Position numbers and translations under genes: made by a program. Below the pieces are notes generated by a model. That model saw only the letters and a list, made by a program, of their open reading frames with translations, did not search any database and had not been told where the DNA came from. From positions 33,670,601 through 33,734,600 of the forward strand of contig OX365948.1 in the NCBI GenBank assembly GCA_947247005.1: a DNA stretch of 64,000 nucleotides, read 5' to 3'. The DNA comes from Spisula solida (lineage: Eukaryota; Mollusca; Bivalvia; Venerida; Mactridae). Of the stretch, positions 43,499 through 50,750 are shown one piece after another; the first letter of the stretch is position 1; every line of letters begins with the position of its first letter.

Positions 43499-44859
43499 TA
43501 ATGTTCATTTGTTCAATATGATTATGTAGGTTGTAGATTTGAAAGCCAATGGTCGGAACATTCCTGTGACTGTCAATAATAGAATAGAATATATTCATCT
43601 GATGGCAGATTATAAACTCAATCAACAGGTAAGGAGTTACTACAGTGATTGTTTGTGAACCTTTATCATTACATGCCAATTGCATATTTAAGGGTGTCTT
43701 GTACCTGCTTTAGTCCAAATAAATTAACCTATTCCTTGACCGTGTAGAAATATAGATTTCTGCGATGAAGTCTTGTACTTTTGGTCTTTTAGATTAGTCT
43801 CTTACATATTTGAAATCCTGCCCTCTTATAAAAAGTAAGACCAAACATAAATATAGGCAGGAAGTCAAATGTTAAATTATTCTAAGGCAAGGTCAGGGGC
43901 CAGATCAATTGGTTCAAGCTATGTTACAGGACAAGTGCCATTTAAAAAAGCAATTAATTTTGCTCAGAAAGTCTTTGAATAGGGATGATACTAAAATATT
44001 AAAGTAAACATTTGATTTAGTAGTAAATTGTATATGACTTGTGTTTTTAGATAAGACGACACTGTATGGCATTCCGTGAAGGTTTATCAGACTTAATCAA
44101 TTTAGAATGGTTGAGAATGTTTGATCAACAAGAGTTACATACCCTTATCTCTGGAGCTACTATACCTATAGACATTAACGACTTGAAGCAATACACAAAC
44201 TACTCTGGTGGATATACAGCAGATCACGCTGTTATCAGAATGTTCTGGAAGATTGTGGAAAGTTTTACAGATGAACAGAAGAGACAGTTGCTCAAGTTTA
44301 TAACCAGCTGTTCACGACCACCACTACTGGGATTTAAGGTAGAGATTATTAACATTTGGCCTTTATGACCACAGGTAACTCATACCTGCCAAATACTCCA
44401 CTTTAATAGGAGTAACCCGACTTTTATAATAAATTTAATAAAATATCTGATTTTCCAATTTAGCCGATTTCTATTCCGCTTTTCTATGCCTTACACAAAA
44501 ATACACTTTCTTTTCTTATATTTATGTTATCTTAGAGATATTACAAATTTTATAAAAAAATATTTTTTTTTACTCTATAATGATACAGTTACCTGTGTTT
44601 ATAAATAACGTTTCTTTACAAAATACTGTATGTTAGATGGTTGTTCGGTGTACGTTGAACTTATACAATGATATTTGTTTGTTTTCAGGATTTATACCCA
44701 GCTTTATGTGTACATTATGGTGGCAATGAGTCAGATCGTCTTCCCACAGCTAGTACATGTATGAATCTTCTAAAACTACCAGAATTCAAGGATTATGACA
44801 CTTTAAAACACAAACTATTGTATGCCATAGAATCTGGAGCTGGTTTTGAATTGAGCTGA
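16075..44859 (+). CDS. UBE3C: HECT-type E3 ubiquitin ligase UBE3C (21 exons, complete)
   Basis: UBE3C extends ubiquitin chains on proteasome-bound substrates. Exons: 16075-16146, 18699-18752, 19248-19322, 19734-19868, 20546-20655, 21028-21161, 30242-30395, 31424-31695, 32707-32837, 34607-34672, 34726-34910, 35657-35743, 37228-37382, 38150-38370, 38850-39134, 40396-40537, 41669-41913, 42536-42751, 43530-43628, 44051-44338, 44689-44859. All are GT/AG and all phases match, giving about 1098 aa (human protein 1083). The N-terminus [11 protein letters not shown] is family-typical, an IQ motif lies at about residues 50-67, an acidic [12 protein letters not shown] stretch follows in the middle, and a HECT domain makes up the last ~340 residues. 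The catalytic Cys is in [14 protein letters not shown], about residue 1066, 32 residues before the end as in human. Exon 10 (34607-34672) is the least certain, since it is weakly conserved. The ATG has A at -3 (AACATGA). Confidence 0.96.
16408..17925 (-). pseudogene. Decayed LINE reverse transcriptase, 5'-truncated
   Basis: The minus strand encodes reverse-transcriptase blocks in two frames. 17904-17659 has [12 protein letters not shown] and VPIFKKGD (fingers). 17319-16408 has [25 protein letters not shown] sequence, the catalytic box LFADDSLL (FADD instead of YADD), and a long thumb / C-terminal region ending in a stop. Bases 17320-17658 join them but contain frameshifts and stops. No endonuclease or ORF1 is present, so the copy is 5'-truncated and dead. 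It lies antisense in UBE3C intron 1. The clade is probably CR1/Jockey-like, not firmly assigned. Confidence 0.88.
19248..19322 (+). CDS. UBE3C: UBE3C exon 3 (IQ motif)
   Basis: This 25-codon exon reads [20 protein letters not shown] followed by [17 protein letters not shown] fits the IQxxxRGxxxR calmodulin-binding pattern and aligns with the single IQ motif of animal UBE3C. It starts and ends in phase 0. Confidence 0.93.
21285..21610 (+). repeat. tRNA-derived SINE (internally deleted copy)
   Basis: The head GCGGATTTAGCTCAGTGGTA (A box), then GGGTTCAATCCCTGGCATCG (B box). The tail has GCGCTATATAAATCTGGTAT and a T-rich end. It is nearly identical to the copy at 39243-39672 but lacks about 110 bp in the middle. 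It lies in UBE3C intron 6, about 120 bp after exon 6. Confidence 0.88.
21941..22083. repeat. Long foldback / palindrome
   Basis: GTGCTCATTACATACGAGTT ... GACACGAGGC and GCCGAGTGTC ... AACTCGTATGTAATGAGCAC form arms of about 55 bp around a TTT centre (21954-22070 near-perfect, weaker outside). A strong cruciform or hairpin is possible. It may be a foldback transposon. Confidence 0.85.
22431..22683 (+). repeat. Module A1 of the composite element (promoter-like)
   Basis: It starts ATAATCAGGATT. It holds a hairpin GTGTAGT / ACTACAC with a 10-nt loop (22527-22550), a CCAAT motif, and a TATA-like CCCTTTATAAGCGC (TATAA at 22624-22628), then ends at CTTCAGCTAAACC. This layout looks like a pol II promoter driving transcription into the inner segment. 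Promoter activity is inferred. Confidence 0.75.
22684..26348. other. Inner segment 1 of composite element, no coding sequence seen
   Basis: 3.67 kb without an ORF over 100 codons and without any protein motif I recognise. It contains a TTTTAATAAATTATTGG polyadenylation-like string near 23205. Local base composition is less repetitive than in the surrounding introns. It may be a noncoding cargo or a decayed interior. Confidence 0.6.
26603..27008. repeat. Array of covarying short hairpins (copy 1)
   Basis: Units share a loop A(T/A/G)GC between 4-8 bp stems. TCGCC-AAGC-GGCGA is at 26603. TCGGC-ATGC-GCCGA is at 26665, 26721, 26777 and 26819. TCGCC-ATGC-GGCGA is at 26686, 26742, 26798 and 26840. 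ACGCC-AGGC-GGCGT is at 26905 and 26995. GGCC-ATGC-GGCC is at 26939. TGAATGCC-ATGC-GGCATTCA is at 26961. Stem differences are matched on both arms. The central eight come in pairs with a 56-bp (later 42-bp) period. Confidence 0.9.
27107..27174. repeat. Pair of GTG..AAA-loop hairpins (copy 1)
   Basis: CTCCGCA-GTGTATAAA-TGCGGAG and CTCCGTA-GTGTTTAAA-TACGGAG are 44 bp apart, with one compensated C-G to T-A change in the stem. A third relative, CCACA-GTGAAAAA-TGTGG, is at about 26460-26477. All recur in B2. Confidence 0.8.
27518..27770 (+). repeat. Module A2 of the composite element
   Basis: Near-identical to A1 at a fixed offset of 5087 bp, including the GTGTAGT hairpin and the TATAA (27711-27715). 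It overlaps the end of B1 by four bases (ATAA). The junction reads TCCTGA-AATAA-TCAGGA. Confidence 0.9.
27771..28463. other. Inner segment 2 of composite element
   Basis: 693 bp unrelated to inner segment 1. It contains a 119-bp TA-flanked MITE at 28305-28423, and otherwise no feature or credible ORF. Confidence 0.6.
28305..28423. mobile_element. 119-bp MITE nested in the composite element
   Basis: The ends CAGTAAGGTTTCAC and GTGAAACCTTGCTG are imperfect inverses, each next to TA. It is present only in the second inner segment, so it arrived after or apart from the A/B duplication. Confidence 0.75.
28464..29636 (+). repeat. Module B2 of the composite element (with second hairpin array)
   Basis: Copy of B1 shifted by exactly 2115 bp without indels across the aligned part. 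The hairpin array is at 28718-29123 and the GTG..AAA-loop hairpins at 29222-29289. High identity implies a recent duplication or ongoing homogenisation. Confidence 0.92.
29881..30252 (+). repeat. 64-bp tandem repeat carrying the UBE3C exon 7 splice acceptor, six copies
   Basis: Each unit contains TATTTACAG|ATTACTTTGGTTG and then TATGAGATTGTTACTG. The AG lies just before 29922, 29986, 30050, 30114, 30178 and 30242, always 64 bp apart. The last copy runs into the real exon 7 (TTACTGAACAATAAAG); the others return to CCAACATGAGAT and the next unit. The repeat therefore includes the 3' splice site and about 34 nt of exon. 64 is not a multiple of 3, so using an upstream acceptor would add 64n nt and usually break the frame. 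Confidence 0.93.
30446..30790 (+). repeat. Dispersed repeat (TGCTCCCCATCTTTGATGAG family)
   Basis: Starts TGCTCCCCATCTTTGATGAG and carries AAGGTCAAGATCACTGTGACC. The same family appears inverted at 58598-58985 (GTTACAGTGACCTT..., ending CCCCTCATCAAAAATGGGG) and in part at 57880-57965. It lies in UBE3C intron 7. No ORF. Confidence 0.65.
30864..31027. mobile_element. MITE with CAGTACAACTTCTTTAGAGC ends and TA target site
   Basis: The left CAGTACAACTTCTTTAGAGC and right CTCTGGAGAGGTTGTACTG are imperfect inverses flanked by TA. It shares GCAACACCCTTTGGGA with the MITE at 12506-12689. It lies in UBE3C intron 7. Confidence 0.8.
31808..32575 (+). repeat. Dispersed ~700-bp repeat (AGCTATTGTCGTGACGGGAT family)
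   Basis: Begins TTAGCTCGATTTTTCAAAG and AGCTATTGTCGTGACGGGAT, and ends CCAGCACTCGTAGGCGGTGC. Contains repeated CAAAGACTATCAAAGGTATCC-type segments. A second copy is at 45817-46435. It lies in UBE3C intron 8. Non-coding as far as I can see. Confidence 0.75.
32918..33172 (+). repeat. Dispersed repeat (CCCCTACCAGTTTTTGACCG family), copy 1
   Basis: Starts GTCCCCTACCAGTTTTTGAC and GGAGGGGACTATAGGTTTGC; ends near ACCGGTAGGGGACTTCTG, so its ends are partly inverted. Further copies are at 36954-37198 (+) and 53997-54388 (minus, with a partial duplication inside). It starts about 80 bp after UBE3C exon 9. Confidence 0.75.
33425..33700. repeat. Dispersed repeat (GCCCCCGTATCGATAGATCG family)
   Basis: Reads from ATGCCCCCGTATCGATAGATC through a GTCCGTCC run to TTTATTGAACGCAGTCTTG. 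Related inverted copies: 14088-14335 and 49915-50180 (AAGACTG(T/C)GTTCAATAAAC). It lies in UBE3C intron 9. Confidence 0.65.
33957..34236. repeat. Higher-order tandem repeat, alternating 49- and 41-bp units
   Basis: Units begin ACTAAATGTTGCAATGATGT at 33961, 34010, 34051, 34100 and 34141, with ACCAAATG at 34190. The spacings are 49, 41, 49, 41, 49, giving a 90-bp higher-order period. 90 is a multiple of 3, which explains the repetitive 111-codon minus frame; I do not consider it a gene. It lies in UBE3C intron 9. Confidence 0.9.
35836..36523. repeat. 19-bp minisatellite, about 36 copies
   Basis: The unit is CATCCATTTGTTGGTCAGT with T/C variants. Because 19 is not a multiple of 3 and the unit has no stop in any plus frame, all three plus frames stay open. 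This yields overlapping [19 protein letters not shown] reading frames of up to 332 codons that are not genes. It lies in UBE3C intron 12. Confidence 0.95.
36954..37198 (+). repeat. CCCCTACCAGTTTTTGACCG family, copy 2
   Basis: Close match to 32918-33172, ending 30 bp before UBE3C exon 13. The short piece at 35270-35465 (TATGAAACTTGGTAACTATG, GTAGGGGACT) is a degraded relative. Confidence 0.75.
39243..39672 (+). repeat. tRNA-derived SINE (longer copy)
   Basis: Head GCGGATTTAGCTCAGTGGTA and GGGTTCAATCCCTGGCATCG, a middle with CACCAGGCACATTAAAGAAC, and tail GGGCGCTATATAAATCTGGT. About 430 bp; it includes the ~110 bp missing from the copy at 21285. It lies in UBE3C intron 15, about 110 bp after exon 15. 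Confidence 0.9.
39848..40338. repeat. Repeat bounded by GGTGGCTCACCTG / CAGGTGAGCTAAAAA
   Basis: Left part has GAGGGCACTAGGTGGCTCAC, right part GCTCACTCTGTGACAGGTGA. The middle has the inverse pair CCTGGGTACTGTTTTATCAA / TTTGATAAAACAGTACCC (about 39912 and 40137). Probably one or two nested non-coding repeats. It ends about 55 bp before UBE3C exon 16. The piece at 56336-56570 repeats the CAGGGTACTGTTTTATCAAA segment. Confidence 0.55.
40730..40890. repeat. Foldback, 30-bp near-perfect arms
   Basis: AGATCGCTGTTTTGCGTGAT ... CCGGTGAATAGAT pairs with ATCTATTCACCGGTATATCA ... CAAAACAGCGATCT. The core holds GAATTAATCACGAAGG / TGAGTGATTAATAAC. It directly adjoins 40896-41390. Confidence 0.8.
40896..41390. 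mobile_element. Small TIR element (CATTCTAACAC ends)
   Basis: CATTCTAACAC at 40896 and GTGTTAGAATG at 41380 are exact inverses. The right part (GTGATATACCGTTTATTAGATA) resembles the left neighbour's GTGATATACCGGTGAATAGATA, so the two may be one rearranged element 40730-41390. UBE3C intron 16. Confidence 0.5.
41669..44859 (+). CDS. UBE3C: UBE3C exons 17-21 (HECT catalytic domain)
   Basis: Exon 17 has [17 protein letters not shown] and [10 protein letters not shown]. Exon 18 has [18 protein letters not shown] and [16 protein letters not shown]. Exon 19 ends in [12 protein letters not shown]. Exon 20 has [37 protein letters not shown] and [11 protein letters not shown]. Exon 21 has [17 protein letters not shown] with the ubiquitin-accepting Cys, and ends GAGFELS. 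Every landmark of a working HECT domain is present and no key residue is missing. A (TA)n tract ends about 35 bp before exon 19. Confidence 0.97.
42234..42483. mobile_element. TIR element with GGGGTCCTAC ends, copy 1
   Basis: Starts GGGGTCCTACTGAGGCATAA and ends GAATTGTAGGACCCC. Contains GGGTGCCATAGACC. A relative is at 50501-50728 (AGGAGTCCTACTTAG ... TTGTAGGACCCCT, GGGTGCCATAAGCAC). It lies in UBE3C intron 17, about 50 bp before exon 18. Confidence 0.65.
43438..43494. repeat. (TA)n microsatellite next to UBE3C exon 19
   Basis: Perfect TA run of nearly 60 bp. The exon 19 acceptor is 35 bp downstream, so length changes here fall close to the branch-point region. Confidence 0.95.
44370..44597. 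mobile_element. TIR element, CACAGGTAACT ends, related to 11479-11609
   Basis: The left end CACAGGTAACTCATACC and right end GATACAGTTACCTGTG are partial inverses. The right 110 bp (TTATGTTATCTTAGAGATAT, then a T run and ACTCTATAATGATACAGTTA) match the MITE in DPH5 intron 4. It lies in UBE3C intron 20. Confidence 0.65.
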
Positions 44860-47531
44860 TTTTCTATGTTCCAGTACAATGTTCGGTTACGCATCACAAT
44901 GTGTCCACTGTTCAGATCTGCTCTAGAATATACAGTCAGCTGTGTATTTGTGATCACCTGATTTAAGCAAGCACTGGTCTATAACAGCGAAAAAGTATTA
45001 AATCCTGATTGGCCATTTATGTTTGCATATGTATTAAAGAACCACATGGTTTAAGAAGTAATATTTGATGTATCCTATGACCGGTTGAATGTGACTGGTT
45101 AGGCTGTATACTGTGAAGTTAGTATATAGTTGTAAGATGGTTATGTAATATATTTGATAGATGGTAGTACAGACCATATAGTTTACACATGGTCAGTACA
45201 TTCTAGAGTTGTTCAGAAAGCTCCTATTCCAGAATAAATATCCCACTTCTGACAGCATTGCTGGCAGTTAATCCCCACTGAATTTGAACGATGTTAACTA
45301 CAGCCTGAAAAACAGCATTTTCCTATCACACATGATGACTATATTGTGTATATATGATATACATGAGTGGACTTCCTGATGCAAGATTCTGACAATACCT
45401 CATTCCGACTGACTAACTTTATCTTGGTCTAAGTCTTTAGCATCTTTAATAGCTTTATAATTTTGTTTATTTATCTCAGTTTGGATTTTGGACAGTCAAT
45501 TTGACGGTCTGAAATATATTTGGTCTTTGTGAGACAGATTTTTGAAACTTTCAGGAAGCTTGCATGAGAAGATAACCTTCTAAAAGATGATAATTATTAT
45601 GTTTTATTCCATGGGCTATACCTGTGATGTAAATGGCATTCTTCGTGTTAAATGTATACAGGATGTAAACATTACTTGATATGTTACGGAGTTATCGTCC
45701 TTTTGTATCCCATCTTGATGTTATTACAAGTTATGTTGTCGTCTTAGTTTACTGTAGTTGAAGTTGTGATCATAACTGTCTTAAATTTTGTTGAATCTAA
45801 TATACTCCAATTTTTAGCTGGACTTCTCAAAGAAAAGTCTAGCTATTGTCGTGACGGGATAGTCTGCGTGTGCATTGGTTAAGTTTATTGTCTGTCATTT
45901 TGTCAAAGACTATCTAAGGTATCCACTTGAAACTCAACATAGTTATTCACTATCATAAGGGAAGTCAATACTGACAAGACTGTTCTAACCTATATTTATG
46001 GAGTTATCTGCCCTTGTTTCGACTTAGTTCATAGAAATAGTGGCAGAATTTACACATAAACTGAATTTTCTCAAAAACTATCAAAGCAACTTGAAAGTCA
46101 ATACACTTGTGGCATGTGATGACCTTCATCTACTGACAAGAGGAAACAAAGGTATTCTGCATTTTATAAGAGTTATTCCCCTTTTCTGACTATGAATTTT
46201 TACACAAAATGTCAATTTCTCAAAGACTATAAAAGGTATCCACTTGAAACTCAACACAGTTATTCACCATCATAAGGGGAGTCCATACTGAAAAGGCTGG
46301 TAATTTGTGACCTTTATTTATGAGTTATCAATATCTGCCCTTGTTATTACTCTTAGAATTTTCACTCTCACATTAGCAAGGTTACTATCAAGTACGAGAA
46401 AGTCGAATGTCCAGCACTCGTAGGCGGTGCTCTTGCTCATTTGCTGCACATAAGTATTTTCTGTAAATAGTAGAATTATTATTTATTTCTAGTATGTCCA
46501 TTTAGTCTTAATTTACATCAGGTGGGAATGTTGCTTCGTTTTTGCCAAACAAATACGGATGACCATTAATTGTATTATTATTTACATTCTTGCTGTGCAT
46601 TATTTGGGTAAAATATGTAACTGTTCAGTGATTCACACAAATCTTAAAATAAACTAAATCATGATTCGAATGTGTATGGTGTGCATGTCTGATAATTATG
46701 CCCCGCTGTTGACAATGTAACTGTCTAGGGTGTACCATTGATTCAGAAGTGAAATTTATGACCTACTAGAAACATTTTTCACATGAAATTGGTCAAACAT
46801 GGTGTTCATATTAACTAGCATTCATTGTGATATTGTTTCATCATTTGTACATGTACAGGTTGTTTTGTATTTATTTTTGATTATGGGTGGTACACAGGGA
46901 GTAGGCTCTAAATGTTAACTTATAAATATTGAACTGTTTCCTGTGGTGTGTAATATTTTAATTGGATGTTAAGAAGAATGAATCAAGAGTGTTGAAGAAT
47001 GTAAATAGTTTGCGCCTACAGTGGGATTTGAACCCAAACTGTACGGCAACAGCACCTAGCAATGTGAAGTTTGGAAGCATTAAACCACTTGGTCACCTGA
47101 TGTGAAGAGATATTGATATAATGCAGCTATTAGATGTGTTCCAGTAAGAGTTTTACTATATCTATATTGAAAGCGTCAGCCCTCAGGGGAATGTTAGTCA
47201 TTTTAGTTTCTGAGGGATAAGATTCCACGATACTAGAATCATTCCTGTTTTTTTATGTGCCGATGATCATTGAATGACGGTTTTGTTTCATCCAAATATT
47301 GTTAGTTAATTAGGTGGTGGAGTGTGGAATAACTAGTGATCACAAGGACTAGGTTAATGTTCCTAGAAAATAAATAGTAATAGAGAAAAGAATGTAAGTG
47401 TGCTTACTTGTGTACAATATAAAAATGTATGAATTGTCTCCTACAACTATTATGAAAACCATGTAGTTACTTTAGATTGTATTTTTAAAATTGAAATATT
47501 TGTTATCATGTCTGTTTTTGATACCAATAAA
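44860..47531 (+). other. UBE3C 3' UTR and candidate polyadenylation signals
   Basis: AATAAA hexamers occur at 45233-45238, 46648-46653 and 47526-47531. The first would give a UTR of about 400 nt and comes before the repeat at 45817, so I prefer it. The true end cannot be fixed from sequence. Confidence 0.4.
45817..46435 (+). repeat. AGCTATTGTCGTGACGGGAT family, copy 2
   Basis: Same order of blocks as 31808-32575: TAGCTATTGTCGTGACGGGA, GTGCATTGGTTAAGTTTATT, and the end CCAGCACTCGTAGGCGGTGC. Intergenic between UBE3C and LMBRD1. Confidence 0.75.
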
Positions 47532-47674
47532 AAGTCATGTCTATTTAACTTCTTGGAATTCCATACTTATAAATTAACAGACACCAGAAAAGCCAAAAGC
47601 TAGCTTTCCAGGACTGGAACCAAAAGTGGGATATAGTCAGTTCAAGATAGCAACACAAATCTTGATGAGATATA

Positions 47675-48512
47675 CTGTATTCCTAGAAATGGTTTCGCGC
47701 ATTTTAAGTTGGCAACTTTCCCGGGAGGTATCATTTCGCGAAGTTTAATAGCCGCGAAAATGTTGCCTCCAACAAATCCGCGAACATTTCTAGCTTCTAC
47801 ATACTAAACATGCTAAAATCGCAAAATCATTTGACGAAGGATAATTGTACTTGCGCATACATGACGTGGAAACTTCTGTCAATAAATCCATCTTTATAAA
47901 ATCTAAGAACAATTGCTTTAATTTTCTCAATATAAACATCAATTTCAATCCTCTAAGAATCGTGCATATTTTAGCTTGTGTAGACATAAACACTGTTATG
48001 ACGTAGCGTGTAATGTGCTCAATGTAAACAAGCACAGGGGTACATGGGTGGGGTGTTCACATTCAGTTTACTTCTACATACGAATGTTTGTTTTTGTCAT
48101 GATTAAAGTCATTGTATTCCTGTACAGGTATTTACAATAATCATTTCACATTTATTTGTTTAACATATGTTTGGTAGTTAATTTATAGTTGTAACTATTT
48201 ACCAGTTGATGTTGACAACACCTAGTGAAAACACTTTATGAAATCCTTTGTTATAAAGAGATTAATTGATCATCGTAATTGTTATGTCAGCTAAGGTCAC
48301 ACTCAATTGAATTTGATTGTTTATACAAGGATGGTGATGACAAACAGGCCTATTGAAATTGCAAGATGTGTCTAACATACCTTTATGCCGTAGCAACTTT
48401 AGTTTCGCGGAATTCGCGGTCGTTATGCTTCCGCGAAAATTTGTAGCCGCGAATATGCCGACGGTATGAAAAACGCAAAATATTGTATCCGCGAAAGTAT
48501 CTAGGAATACAG
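47675..48512. mobile_element. 838-bp TIR element rich in TTTCGCG motifs
   Basis: The ends CTGTATTCCTAGAAATGG and TATCTAGGAATACAG are inverses flanked by TA. Inside each end are repeated TTTCGCG / CCGCGAA motifs. The middle has no credible ORF. It is intergenic and belongs with the CTGTA..TACAG elements at 2079-2295 and 55178-55385. Confidence 0.7.
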
Positions 48513-50500
48513 TAGATTGAGTGCAAGTTTGGTTTCAAATTAAATCATATCAACTGAAGCTACTTTTCATACAGGTAAGAAAAATGTTGACCAATGCTCT
48601 GATGACAAATCTCAAATATTATACCCTTGTCACTATGTAACAGGGGTGAGCTGAAACAGTTTGGAGACATGACCTATATTGTGCAAAAGTGGAGTACAAT
48701 GCACACTTTGTTTTAATCCTGAGGAATCCAAGGAAGATGTTGATTGCTGCTGGTAATTAAGTGTAGAAGTTCTAAAATCTACACATTATTTTTGAAATAC
48801 ATGAAAGTAAGAATATACCTGTATGATAAGATTGGTATAGTGGTTGATGTCTGTTTCGAGAGCTGGAGGTCAAAAGTTTCACCCCAGCTTGTGTCATACC
48901 GAAGACAAAGTAAAAATGTTACCAGTAATTCCCTTGCTAGATATTCAGCATAAGAAAGAAAATAGAGCTTCTCTCAAACCTCCCCATGGCAATGGAAACC
49001 ATTAGGAATGAGGTGTCGAGAGTGATTAATATAAGTTGTAAGAACTTGTAGAATGCAACTTAGATCATTTCAACCAATCGGAGAAGAGGAAATCTAAGGT
49101 TTAAAGAAAAACATTACATGGAAGGATATCTTACATCTGGAAAACACAACATTACATCCAGGTACTAGTAGTATAAAATTATATAAAATTGGTCAGTATT
49201 ACACTTCTTAAATCTTGAAGAGGTAGAAGACCTCAAGATGATGCTGTACGTTTTGTGGTTTTTGAGATTTTTTAAGTTTTCTCTTTTCAAAAAACTGTTG
49301 TGATGAACTGGAACCATTTGACCACTTGAAAAGGGATAAGTCCAGTGTAACCATTGCATAATTGCATAGTGCTGTGGTTTGTTAAGAGAGTGCCTTGTAC
49401 TTTGTATCACTGACAGCCTTGGAGCATATGCTCTGAGGACAATCAAGCCACAGACCATGTGCTCCACATTCCAATATTGTAAATGACACAATCAGGAGAG
49501 AACTGCAACATGGCCAACTGAGGCAACACATCAATAGCTACATGTTGGTGTGGAGGGCCTCAAGCAGAAAACAAAGTTAATCTTTGAAGTCACTAGACTG
49601 ACTGTGTAATAGCGAATGAGAAGAAGGATCAGTCTAGTTTTCTTAAATTCAATAAAAATGTGGTTGAAGCAACTTTAAATAATTGGTGATGGACAGCCTC
49701 CTGTCCTTATAGCTTATGTCAGCACTGAGCTAAAGTCAATTTTTCATGAATTTATTTACATAATATACAACGCACAACACATATACAATGCCATCATAAT
49801 CTAAATATAAGTGTAAAATCTGTACTTCAGCACTAAGGTTTATATGTTTGTCACATAAATCACAGTCAATATATAACAATCAACAATTCCACCAATTGTA
49901 ATACCAGTACCATAACAAGACTGTGTTCAATAAACGCTTATGCCCCGGTGGAAGCCTTGTCCATAAAACTAGCTAAGTCAACTAGGGGCCATAATTCTGC
50001 TGAAATGTTGGATAGTGTTACATAGCTTTGACAATGGGAGGTATGTATGATGGTTAACAAGTTTGAAAGCAATGCCATAACTTGAGTTTCAACAACTTAA
50101 AAAGTTTTAGTTAACATTTTTGGATGAACAGACAGACTAACGGACAGGACAATCACTATATGCCTCCTTCATCAGGACAGGGCATGAAAACATCGGATCA
50201 GCAAACAAATTCTGTAAAAAGATGAATACATGCAAAATTGTTCACCGGCATGAGTATTTTTAAAGCACATAAAGATATCACGAAGCATGTTACATGGTAT
50301 GATTATAACAATTAGTCAGTTACAAAGCTGTCAAATAAATATCACAAAAACAACATTACGTCTATGGATTCAACATCATGTAGTCAATAGGTATAAATAA
50401 TGCATCTGTTTAACACCCAAAGGTACAAGAACCATAAACAGGTGACTTTGTCTATGATGTGTACAATAGTTGTCATTAATACATCACACAAATAATGTTC
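48513..50500. other. Intergenic region between the convergent UBE3C and LMBRD1
   Basis: No credible gene. It holds a copy of the GTTCAATAAACGCTTATGCC family at 49915-50180 and a short repeat AGGAATGAGGTGTCGAGAGTG (about 49005-49060) that recurs at about 57058-57110 in LMBRD1. The longest frames (69 and 108 codons) show no protein features. Confidence 0.5.
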
Positions 50501-50728
50501 AGGAGTCCTACTTAGTTTAACGCCAAATCCTGAAAATAAGATGCAGGCTGTTTAGGGTGCCATAAGCACACATTCCTACACCAAAACTGCTTCAAAATCA
50601 GCTGTTCTCTATTGTTAAAATCCAGCTTATGACTTCAAACGACTGTAACTTGTTTAATACTTCAAATATTTCCATCAAAAAACTCTTTCTAGTGCAGCAA
50701 CTCTCGATTTCTTGAATTGTAGGACCCC
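50501..50728. mobile_element. TIR element with GTCCTAC ends, copy 2
   Basis: Relative of 42234-42483 with AGTCCTACTTAG at the left and TTGTAGGACCCCT at the right. It ends 22 bp from the LMBRD1 stop codon, so it probably lies in the LMBRD1 3' UTR. Confidence 0.6.
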
Positions 50729-50750
50729 TTAACGTTACACACATATCCAG